Translations under genes and position numbers: made by a program | Source: Streptomyces sp. CT34 | GTDB lineage: Bacteria; Actinomycetota; Actinomycetes; Streptomycetales; Streptomycetaceae | Direction of reading: 5' to 3' | Assembly (NCBI RefSeq): GCF_000805335.1 | Contig: NZ_KN708638.1 | Span: forward strand, 939,971-985,353 | DNA length: 45,383 nucleotides | The notes under the pieces: generated by a model | Told to the model about the DNA's origin: nothing | Seen by the model: the letters and a program-made list of their open reading frames with translations, nothing else | Databases searched by the model: none | Shown here: piece by piece, positions 19,902-26,768 of the stretch | How positions within the stretch are numbered: position 1 is the first letter of the stretch | How the letters are laid out: each line of letters starts with the position of its first letter

Positions 19902-20783
19902 TCAACTGGCGTATCCCATCCGCCGCGAGAGCTCCTCACCCGCGGCGACGGTGCGCTTGACCACCTCCGGCAACCGCTGCTCGTCCAGCCGGTAGGCGGG
20001 CACCGACACACTGATCGCGCCGATCACCGAACCGTCGTGCGCCCGCACCGGGGCGGCGACCGCCCGCAGGCCCAGCTCCAACTCCTCGACCGCCACCGCG
20101 AAGCCCCGCTCAACCACCTGCGCCAGCTGGCCGCGCAGCTCCCCGGCCGAGGTCACGGTCCGCTCGGTGAGCCGGGGCAACTTCCGTGCCAGTACGGCCT
20201 CCTGGACCGGCTCGGGCTGATAGGCGAGCAGCGCCTTGCCGCTGGACGTGGCGTGCAGCGGGGTACGGCGGCCCAGCCAGTTCTGCGCGGTGACCGACGC
20301 CGGGCCGCGGGCCTGCATGATGTTCACCGCGGCATCGCTCTCCAGCACCGCGATATTGACCGTCTCCCCCAGCTCATCGGCCAGCAGGCGGCAGATCGCC
20401 GCGCCTTCCTGGGAGATGTCCAGGCGTACCGCCGCCGCGCCGGCCAGCCGCAACACCCCTGCGCCGAGGTAGTACTTGCCGCGCTCCTGCTCCTGGGCGA
20501 CCAGTCCGCGGTTCTCCAGCACCCCGAGCAGCCGGAACGCGGTGGACTTGTGCACGTCCAGCTCCTCGGCGATCTCGGTCACCCCGGCCTCGCCCAACCG
20601 GGCCAGTATCTCCAGTACGGTCACCGCCCGGTCCACCGACTGCACGGCACCGGCCGCCCCGCGCGACGGCTTCCCGTGCGCCGTCGCGTCCGCCCTCCCC
20701 TGCCGTTTCGCGCGGGCTCTGCCGCGCCGCTTGCCGTCCGGCCGTTCCTCCGCCCGCGCCTCCGCCTTTTCCGTCTCCGTCAT
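19902..20783 (-). CDS. IclR-family transcriptional regulator
   Basis: This 293-aa regulator has an N-terminal extension of about 55 residues rich in Lys, Arg and Glu. It is followed by the IclR helix-turn-helix (VTEIAEELDVHKSTAFRLLG) and a C-terminal GAF-like effector domain (HATSSGKALLAY, GAISVSVPAYRL). The ATG at 20781-20783 begins MTETEKAEA. A reading frame upstream runs to 21140 but overlaps the ferredoxin gene, so it is rejected. It sits between the demethylation operon and the ferredoxin/reductase pair, and is the natural candidate to control both, with betaine or a demethylated product as effector (inference). Confidence 0.92.
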   Translation of the reverse strand: MTETEKAEARAEERPDGKRRGRARAKRQGRADATAHGKPSRGAAGAVQSVDRAVTVLEILARLGEAGVTEIAEELDVHKSTAFRLLGVLENRGLVAQEQERGKYYLGAGVLRLAGAAAVRLDISQEGAAICRLLADELGETVNIAVLESDAAVNIMQARGPASVTAQNWLGRRTPLHATSSGKALLAYQPEPVQEAVLARKLPRLTERTVTSAGELRGQLAQVVERGFAVAVEELELGLRAVAAPVRAHDGSVIGAISVSVPAYRLDEQRLPEVVKRTVAAGEELSRRMGYAS

Positions 20784-20857
20784 AGGTCCGATGTCACCAC
20801 CCAGTCCGCTGCCACCGTCCAGCGGCCCGATCCCGGGCCGGCTTTTCCGGGGACCGC

Positions 20858-20892
20858 TTGACGCACCGGCCCCCCGTCGGGATTCTGTTGCG
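20858..20892 (+). promoter_or_regulatory. Promoter of ferredoxin/reductase pair with GTTGCG site
   Basis: TTGACG (20858-20863) and GATTCT (20881-20886) are 17 bases apart. GTTGCG (20887-20892) follows the -10 box directly, at the likely start of transcription. This repeats the arrangement at the dimethylglycine oxidase promoter. Confidence 0.6.
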
Positions 20893-20954
20893 CATAACGC
20901 TGCGTCGTGCGCATCGCGAAACTCGACGATACCGAACAGCAAGAGGGGGGCCCA

Positions 20955-21275
20955 TTGATTCCCGTCCGCCACCTCGATGACCTGCCCCTGGGCGAGTCCG
21001 TACGCATCGACACCGCACCTCCGATCGCCGTCCTGAACGCCGACGGAGAGCTGTACGCCATCGACGACACCTGCACCCACCAGGACGCCTCGCTCACCGA
21101 CGGCTGGGTGGAGGGGTGTCTGGTCGAATGCCCGCTCCACGCCGCTTCATTCGATCGACGCACCGGAGCGCCCGCGCGGCGCCGCGCCCGCCGGGCCGTC
21201 CGCACCCGCCCCGTGACCGTCGCGAACGGGACGGTCCACGTCCACCACACCGTCGAGGAGGGCACCGCCGCATGA
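20955..21275 (+). CDS. Rieske-type [2Fe-2S] ferredoxin
   Basis: This 106-aa electron carrier has Rieske ligands C40 and H42 in DTCTHQDASL and C59 and H62 in VECPLHAASF, the spacing of oxygenase ferredoxins such as BphF. TTG 20955 is preferred because it gives the standard N-terminus and has a purine-rich SD (GAGGGGGG) at proper distance; GTG 20907 would add 16 residues. Its stop overlaps the reductase start (ATGA). It probably carries electrons from that reductase to the Rieske monooxygenase on the other side of the IclR gene. Confidence 0.92.
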   Translation: MIPVRHLDDLPLGESVRIDTAPPIAVLNADGELYAIDDTCTHQDASLTDGWVEGCLVECPLHAASFDRRTGAPARRRARRAVRTRPVTVANGTVHVHHTVEEGTAA

Positions 21276-22450
21276 AGTCGGTCACCGTCATCGGGGCCTC
21301 ACTGGCCGGACTCCACGCCGCCCGCGCGCTGCGCTCCCAGGGGTACGACGGCCGCCTGACGATCGTCGGGGACGAGCACCACCGCCCCTACGACCGCCCG
21401 CCGCTCTCCAAGGGCTTCCTCACCGGAACCACCGGCCAGGACCAACTCGCCCTGGCCGACGCCGAGGAGACCGCCGAGCTGGACGCGGAGTGGCTGCTCG
21501 GCACCCGCGCCACCCGACTCGACACCGGCAGCCGCACCGTCCACCTCGACACCGGACGCACCCTCACCACCGACGGCGTCGTGCTTGCCACCGGCGCCAC
21601 CCCCCGCCGGCTCCCCGGCCCCGGCTCGCCCCCCCCCGGAACCCCCACCCTGCGCACCCTCGAAGACGCCCGAGCCCTGCGCCGCGACCTCGCCCGCGGC
21701 GGCTCCGCCCGAGTCACCGTCATCGGCGGCGGTTTCCTCGGCGCCGAGGTCGCCTCGTCCTGCGCCGCGCTCGGCCACGACGTCACCGTCGTCGAGGCCG
21801 CCACACTCCCCCTCATCCCCCAACTGGGCCACGACATGGCCGAGTTGTGTGCCCGGCTGCCCGCAGACCACGGCGTCACGCTGCTCACCGGCACCGGCGT
21901 GGCACGACTGCACAGCGCCGGCGCCGACGACCGGGTCACCGCCGTGGAACTGGCCGACGGCCGCCTGCTGCCGGCCGATGTGGTCGTCGTCGGCATCGGC
22001 GTCCGCCCCGCCACCGACTGGCTGGCGGACTCCGGGCTCCCCCTCGGCAACGGCGTACGCTGCGACGCCGGCTGCGTCACCCCGATCCCCGCCGTCGTCG
22101 CCGTCGGCGATGTCGCCAACGTCGACGGCATCCGCGCCGAACACTGGACCAACGCCACCGAACAGCCCGCCACCGCCGTCCGCAACCTCCTCGCCGGCCA
22201 CACCGCCGCCGCCCACCGCGCCCTGCCCTACTTCTGGTCGGACCAGTACGGCGTACGCCTCCAGTTCGCCGGCCGCCGGCTGCCCGGCGACACCCCGCGC
22301 ATCCTCGAAGGCTCCCCGGACGACCGCAGCCTCCTCGCCGGCTACGAGCGCGACGGCCGCACCACCGCGGTGCTCGCCCTCAACCGCCCCCGCCCGTTCC
22401 TGCGTCTGCGCCGCGAACTCGCCCGCGCCGCACAGCCCACGTCGGCCTGA
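21272..22450 (+). CDS. FAD-dependent ferredoxin reductase
   Basis: This 392-aa flavoprotein of the oxygenase-coupled NADH reductase family (BphG/putidaredoxin reductase type) has an FAD-binding GASLAG (8-13), PYDRPPLSKGFL, a second nucleotide fold GGGFLGAEVASSCAALGHDVT for NAD(P)H, and VVAVGDVAN near the C-terminal FAD contact. A reductase C-terminal domain follows (ALPYFWSDQYG). It is translationally coupled to the Rieske ferredoxin and completes a three-component oxygenase chain. Confidence 0.93.
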   Translation: MKSVTVIGASLAGLHAARALRSQGYDGRLTIVGDEHHRPYDRPPLSKGFLTGTTGQDQLALADAEETAELDAEWLLGTRATRLDTGSRTVHLDTGRTLTTDGVVLATGATPRRLPGPGSPPPGTPTLRTLEDARALRRDLARGGSARVTVIGGGFLGAEVASSCAALGHDVTVVEAATLPLIPQLGHDMAELCARLPADHGVTLLTGTGVARLHSAGADDRVTAVELADGRLLPADVVVVGIGVRPATDWLADSGLPLGNGVRCDAGCVTPIPAVVAVGDVANVDGIRAEHWTNATEQPATAVRNLLAGHTAAAHRALPYFWSDQYGVRLQFAGRRLPGDTPRILEGSPDDRSLLAGYERDGRTTAVLALNRPRPFLRLRRELARAAQPTSA

Positions 22451-22528
22451 CCCGCCGCGCACCGGCACCCCTGCCGCCCGGTCGTTCTCGGCTCACGTCG
22501 CCGCCACAGACCGGCGACCGCCCGCCCG

Positions 22529-22906
22529 TCACACGACGTGTCCCCTGCTCTTCCCCGCACCGCCGCCGTCCTGCCCCTTGGTTCCCAGGTGGGCGCGCTC
22601 GCGGATGACCGCCTCCACGGCGTCCGGATCGTCCGGCGTGATGAACGGCCGGACATAGCCGCCGAGGTCGAGACCGAGCGCGGTGGACTTCCGCATCCGG
22701 CCCGGGTCCAGGCTCGCCCAGTACCGCGGGCTCGCGGTGCCCCAGATGCGCCCCTGCCCGGTCATCGGACCCATCTCGACCCGGCGCAGCGACCGGATCG
22801 CGGTGTAGGGGATGGTCTTGGTGCCCCAGGGGAAGTAGTAGCCGCGGATCCGCACCGCGTCGGGTGTGCAGGCGATCCAGCGGTCGTGGTACGTGGTGCC
22901 GGTCAT
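22529..22906 (-). CDS. Small conserved PH-like protein of unknown function
   Basis: This 125-aa protein has a short all-beta pattern with YTAIRSLRRVEMG and a C-terminal helix PDDPDAVEAVIRERA, which resembles bacterial PH-domain proteins. No membrane segment is seen. The SD AGAGGAC lies 9 bases before ATG 22906. It is convergent with the ferredoxin reductase and 106 bases behind the short-chain dehydrogenase on the same strand. I do not recognise a function. Confidence 0.72.
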   Translation of the reverse strand: MTGTTYHDRWIACTPDAVRIRGYYFPWGTKTIPYTAIRSLRRVEMGPMTGQGRIWGTASPRYWASLDPGRMRKSTALGLDLGGYVRPFITPDDPDAVEAVIRERAHLGTKGQDGGGAGKSRGHVV

Positions 22907-23012
22907 GAGTGGTTGTCCTCTCTCGGGACGTTGCCGGTCCCCCGGGACCGGGGCGAGCCGCCGGGGCGCTCGCCGTGGTGAGTGTCCGGCCCGGTCTGCG
23001 GGCGGCGGCCGG

Positions 23013-23831
23013 TCAGCTGCCGCCCGCGCCGCGCGGCTCCATGCGGAAGTCGAACGCGGCAACTCCAGGATCGAACGCCGTCACACCGCCATCAACCGTC
23101 AGCGCCGCTCCGTTCACGTAGGAGGCGGCGGGCGAGAGCAGCCAGCAGATCGCCTCGGCGATCTCCTCGGGCTCGGCGGGCCGCCCGGCGGGGTTGAGCC
23201 GGGTCGCCTCCGCGTAGGCCGCGTCGACCCCGCCGGTCAGCTGCGCCTCCTGCGCGAACCGCGCCATCCGCCGGTCGGCCATCTCCGTCCGCACCCAGGT
23301 CGGGCACACGGAGTTGGCGCGCAGCCCGCGCTGTCCGTAGTCGACGGCGAGCGATCGGCACAGCTGGAGCAGCGCCGCCTTGGACGTGGCATACGCGGCG
23401 TTGCCCACGCCGTTGCGCAGCGCGGCGACGGAGGCGACCGCGACCACCGAGCCGCGCGCGGCCAGCAGATGCGGCAGCGCGGCCCGCAGCAGCAGGAACG
23501 GACCGGTGAGATTGATCCGGATGACGTCCTCCCAGTCCTCGATCGCCATGTCGCCGACCGCGCCGCCGCGTCCGATACCGGCGTTGAGGACCAGGCCGTC
23601 GAGCCGCCCGTATGCCGTCACGGCCGTCTCGACGAGGTCGCCGAGCGCCTCCGGGTCGGCGGCGTCCGAGGGGTGGGCCAGCGCTCCGGTCTCCTTCGCG
23701 AGGCGCTCCAGCGGCTCCGGCCGCCGACCGGAGATCACGACCTGGTGCCCGGCCGTCCGCAGCTGTCGCGCGGTGGCCGCGCCGATGCCCGTTCCCCCGC
23801 CCGTCACGATGACAACTCGCTGTTCGGCCAT
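23013..23831 (-). CDS. Short-chain dehydrogenase/reductase (SDR)
   Basis: This 272-aa oxidoreductase is a classical SDR. The cofactor loop is TGGGTGIGAATA (11-22), followed by SGRRPEPLERL (NADP-type Arg residues), NAG at about 98, a catalytic Ser in VASVAA, and the Y-x-x-x-K motif in NAAYATSKAAL. The C-terminal SYVNGAALTVDGG is standard. The SD GGAGGTG supports ATG 23831. The substrate is unknown. It is divergent from the ArsR-type regulator (207-base gap), so regulation by that protein is possible. Confidence 0.92.
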   Translation of the reverse strand: MAEQRVVIVTGGGTGIGAATARQLRTAGHQVVISGRRPEPLERLAKETGALAHPSDAADPEALGDLVETAVTAYGRLDGLVLNAGIGRGGAVGDMAIEDWEDVIRINLTGPFLLLRAALPHLLAARGSVVAVASVAALRNGVGNAAYATSKAALLQLCRSLAVDYGQRGLRANSVCPTWVRTEMADRRMARFAQEAQLTGGVDAAYAEATRLNPAGRPAEPEEIAEAICWLLSPAASYVNGAALTVDGGVTAFDPGVAAFDFRMEPRGAGGS

Positions 23832-24038
23832 GCTCGTTCACCTCCGAAGGTGGTCGGCTTTCGGCTCTGCGATCATACGGAGGGTGAGGACAGCGGGGAC
23901 ACGACGGGGGTACCGGATCCGGCCGGGCCACGCCCCGCGGCAGAGAGGCGGATTCCGCACCGTGACCGCGCACGCTCCCGCCGCACCGCACGGGCCCCGG
24001 CACACCCGTCGCGCCGACGCGTCCGCCCGGGCAGTCCG

Positions 24039-25055
24039 GTGATCCGCATCCACTTCACGGCCGCCGACTTCGCGCGGGTCCGCTTCGCGCCCCGGCCGGC
24101 CCCGCTCCAGGAGCTCAACCTGGCCCTCGGCATGCTGTGCCGCCGCGACGACCCGCTGCTCCTCGGCCGCTGGCGGCAGCGGATGCTGCGCTCCCTGCCG
24201 CGGTCCGCCGAGCCGCTGGCCGACCTCGTCCCCGGCTTCCGGCCCCCGGTCTTCCTCGACGAGTTCAGCGACAGCCTGCACGACGGGCTGGACTCCGTAC
24301 GGGCCACCCGCCCGACCCTCGTCCGCTCCGAAATGGAGCGGGTCTACGCCCTGCACGGCTCCCCGGCCCCCAGCTGGGTCCGCGCCCTGCACGAGGGGGA
24401 CGCCGGGGCCTGGCACACCCTCCGCCGGGCCCAGCACTCCGCCTTCGACACGGTGCTGGGCCCCGTCTGGCCGCTGGTCCAGGACCTGCACCGGGCGGAG
24501 TTCACCCGGCACGCCCTGACGGTCGCCGAACACGGCCTCGCCGGCGCGCTCGCCGACCTCCTTCCGGGCGCGCAACTCCACGGAAGCACCTGGGAGTTGC
24601 CGGCACCCGTGGACCGCGAGACGGCGCTGGGCGGGCGCGGCCTGGTCCTCGTCCCCACCTTCCACTGGACCGGCCACCCCGTCCTCGCCGACCTCCCGGA
24701 CCACCCCCTGTATCTGACGTACCCGGCCGGTCCTGGCCTGCCGCTCCCGCCGGCCGTCGCCGGCACCTCCGACGACGCGCTCGCCGGCGTCCTCGGGCGC
24801 ACCCGGGCCGATGTCCTGCTGCTGCTCGCCGAGGAGCTCACCACCAGCGCACTCGCCCGGCGGCTGCGGGTCAGCAACGCCACCGCCTCCGCCCACGCCG
24901 CCGCCCTGCGCGCCGCGGGCCTGATCACCACGGCCCGGGCCGGCCGGGCGGTGCTGCACCGCCGTACGGCGCTGGGCACCCTGCTGGTGCGGCAGCGCTC
25001 CGGCACCCGCGACCGGGCCCCCGCTCTCCCGGCGGCCGGCCCGGAATCCCGATAG
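24039..25055 (+). CDS. Winged-helix (ArsR-like) regulator with DUF5937-type N-terminus
   Basis: This 338-aa protein starts VIRIHFTAADFARVRFAPRP, the N-terminal pattern of a large actinobacterial regulator family (IRI/VRIHFTxxDLARVR...PxPL). It ends with an ArsR-like winged helix (ELTTSALARRLRVSNATASAH, then AALRAAGLITTARAGRAVLH). GTG 24039 is chosen because the family begins there. These regulators usually sit beside an efflux pump or oxidoreductase they repress; here the divergent SDR gene is the neighbour. The ligand is unknown. Confidence 0.85.
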   Translation: MIRIHFTAADFARVRFAPRPAPLQELNLALGMLCRRDDPLLLGRWRQRMLRSLPRSAEPLADLVPGFRPPVFLDEFSDSLHDGLDSVRATRPTLVRSEMERVYALHGSPAPSWVRALHEGDAGAWHTLRRAQHSAFDTVLGPVWPLVQDLHRAEFTRHALTVAEHGLAGALADLLPGAQLHGSTWELPAPVDRETALGGRGLVLVPTFHWTGHPVLADLPDHPLYLTYPAGPGLPLPPAVAGTSDDALAGVLGRTRADVLLLLAEELTTSALARRLRVSNATASAHAAALRAAGLITTARAGRAVLHRRTALGTLLVRQRSGTRDRAPALPAAGPESR

Positions 25056-25319
25056 CTACCCGAGGTCGGGGACGGCCGGCCCCCGGCGGCCCCGCGCCGC
25101 CGGCGGAGTGACGTTCCGGCCGATGCGGGACGAGGCGACCGGCCGCCCGTGCTCCTCGATCAGCAACCCGTTGGCCCGGCCCGGGAACGCGGTCTGGGGG
25201 ATACCGGTCACCACCAGCGGATAGACGACGCCGGTGAGCGCGGTGAACAGCAGCAGCATGCGCAGCGCCGCCAGGTGGTGGCGGGCCAGACGGGCCAGGG
25301 GGCCGAACATCGCAATCAC
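25056..25319 (-). pseudogene. kdpC: Truncated kdpC (potassium-transporting ATPase C chain)
   Basis: This 87-codon frame starts like KdpC: one membrane helix (LLFTALTGVVYPLVVTGI), then FPGRANGLLIEEHGRPVASS. It loses similarity after SSRIGRN and stops, while intact KdpC is about 200 residues. The GTG start at 25319 still overlaps the previous frame's stop (GTGA), as in working kdp operons. It cannot supply a full KdpC. Confidence 0.8.
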
Positions 25320-25735
25320 GTTCCTTCTGCCGTGACGGTCTTTCGGTGGAGTCCGGGAATGAACTGGATCGGCAGGCCGATGACCTTGATGCCGAGGAAC
25401 GGCACGACGAGTGCGCCGAGACCGTACCGCCGGATGTCGCCGCTGACGCGGGCGGCGGAGGCCGACCGGTAGCGGACGCCGCGCGACGCCGGCGCGATCG
25501 GCGCGACGATGGTCAGGCCGCTGACGACGATCGCCACGGAGATCGCCGAGGCCGGGCCGTGCGGGCCCATGACGTTGAGGTGGCGCGGGCCGGGAGGGGC
25601 TCCGGCGAACATCGCCGGGATGGCGAAGCCGCTGATCAGGGTCGCGGCGACGGCGATGCCCAGCGGACCGAACGACAGGGCGAGCGCGACCACCAGGGCG
25701 ATGATCCGGAGCCGGCCCACGAGGGTGTCGTTCAT
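25316..25735 (-). pseudogene. kdpA'-'kdpB fusion remnant
   Basis: This 139-codon frame begins like KdpA (MNDTLVGRLRIIALVVALAL, then FGPLG) for about 30 residues. It then switches to the C-terminal part of KdpB: FAIPAMFAG, LNVMGPHGPASA, RGVRYRSASA and RYGLGALVVPFLGIKVI. Nearly all of KdpA and the catalytic body of KdpB, including the DKTGT region, are missing. The simplest explanation is one large internal deletion that joined the two genes in frame. It starts 11 bases after kdpF. No pump activity is possible. Confidence 0.8.
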
Positions 25736-25746
25736 CCCCGAACGGG

Positions 25747-25836
25747 TCAGAACTTGTCGGGGAAGATCAGGCAGAGCACGAGGTAGACGATCAGCCCCCC
25801 GGCGACGATCAGCCCGACGATGTTCTCGATACTCAC
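25747..25836 (-). CDS. kdpF: KdpF small membrane subunit
   Basis: This 29-aa single-helix peptide has the normal length and pattern of KdpF: a start like SIENIVGLIV, a hydrophobic core, then CLIFPDKF. It starts at GTG 25836, overlapping the preceding small frame by 4 bases. Its partners KdpA, KdpB and KdpC are decayed, so it is probably a surviving leftover with no complex to stabilise. Confidence 0.8.
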   Translation of the reverse strand: MSIENIVGLIVAGGLIVYLVLCLIFPDKF

Positions 25837-25925
25837 GGCCGGCCCACCCCCTTGGCGAGCAGGCCGATGACGGCGAAGACGGCATAGACGGCGATGGTCA
25901 GGGTGACGAACGCGAGATCCTGCAT
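25833..25925 (-). CDS. 30-aa membrane peptide preceding kdpF
   Basis: This frame encodes a single hydrophobic helix (AFVTLTIAVYAVFAVIGLLA) ending in KGVGRP. Its stop overlaps the kdpF start (GTGA), so it belongs to the old kdp operon. Small frames at this position occur in other Streptomyces kdp operons as far as I recall, but it has no assigned role. Confidence 0.6.
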   Translation of the reverse strand: MQDLAFVTLTIAVYAVFAVIGLLAKGVGRP

Positions 25926-26361
25926 GCTCGCTGACGCTAGCGCCCGGTATGTCCGACTCCGGTGGACACGCCGCAGCCATCCGGGTCTCCCGCCGGGCGG
26001 AGCGCACCGTCAAAGGGGAGGCCACGACGAGCCGGCCACACGGCCGGCGGACCCCCGTGCCGCGGGCCGAGGACCGGGGGCCTGGCGACCACCCCGTGAC
26101 GCACCCCGCCCCACCGGAGAGCGGCCCTGCACGCACCTCCGTGACAGCCGGACCGGTGCCGGACCGGCCGGGCCGCGGGACCGGCGCGCCCTGGCGAAGT
26201 GGCTCGGGGACGCCGCGGCGACCCCTGATACGCCCGACGTCGGCACGGCACACCGGACAGCGCCGTCCGGTGCGCGCCCAGGGAGCCGCCATGAGCGGCA
26301 GGACGACCAACCGGCCGTTCGGGCCCGGCCCGACGGCTCCCCGGGCCGGGCCGGCTACGCC
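25926..26361. other. Non-coding gap with csp terminator hairpin
   Basis: Several overlapping reading frames cross these 436 bases, but all are Arg/Pro/Gly-rich and none has an SD or a recognisable motif, so no gene is called. GGCCCGGCCC (26322-26331) pairs perfectly with GGGCCGGGCC (26343-26352), 9 bases past the stop of the leftward cold-shock-like gene, and is its likely terminator. Confidence 0.55.
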
Positions 26362-26538
26362 TCAGCGAACGGCCGCGACATTGGTGGCCTTTGCGCCGTG
26401 CACGTCGTAGATGACCCGCTGACCGACATCGGTGGTCTGCGTCTCCATGCCCGAGAACGGCAGCCGGTCGCCATGCTCGTCGGCGATGATGCCCACACAG
26501 TCGCTCTTGTTGAACAGGACGATCGTTCCCTGCGGCAT
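26362..26538 (-). CDS. Divergent cold-shock-domain-like small protein
   Basis: This 58-aa protein has the frame of a cold-shock domain: GTIVLFNKSDCVGIIADEHG in place of the usual G-x-V-K-W-F-N-x-x-K-G-F-G-F-I, then LPFSGM, VGQRVIYDV and KATNVAAV, which match the end of CspA. The aromatic RNP1 and RNP2 residues that bind RNA are mostly lost, and the protein is shorter than CspA. The SD GGAGG sits 5 bases before ATG 26538, so it is expressed in principle. Nucleic-acid binding is doubtful. Confidence 0.75.
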   Translation of the reverse strand: MPQGTIVLFNKSDCVGIIADEHGDRLPFSGMETQTTDVGQRVIYDVHGAKATNVAAVR

Positions 26539-26697
26539 CGTTTCCTCCGTGGACGGACAGTTCGCCGCGGCGGGCCTTCCCCGCCGACTCCGGTGGGTAG
26601 GGAACCTATTACGCATGGTGCCGGACGGAAGAGGGCCTTGGCGTGTCGGCCACAAACTGACCGAAAGTCAGCACCTGGAAGCTCCTGGCCTGCTGCC

Positions 26698-26730
26698 CTG
26701 CCGCCCACGCCGAAGCGGTGCGGGCGGCAG
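26698..26730. terminator. Hairpin downstream of the ABC exporter gene
   Basis: CTGCCGCCC (26698-26706) pairs perfectly with GGGCGGCAG (26722-26730), 38 bases beyond the leftward stop at 26769. No T-run is seen, so efficiency is uncertain. Confidence 0.5.
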
Positions 26731-26768
26731 GACCTCACCAGCCCCAACAGCCATGAGCCGGCTGCGAG

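Noticed and set aside
20784..21140. An N-terminal extension of the IclR regulator.
   Set aside because: It would overlap the ferredoxin gene and both promoters in this gap, and the text is not IclR-like. Start 20783 gives a normal protein.
25937..26310. Overlapping frames between the kdp remnant and the cold-shock-like gene.
   Set aside because: All are Arg/Pro/Gly-rich, lack SDs and have no consistent third-position bias on either strand.
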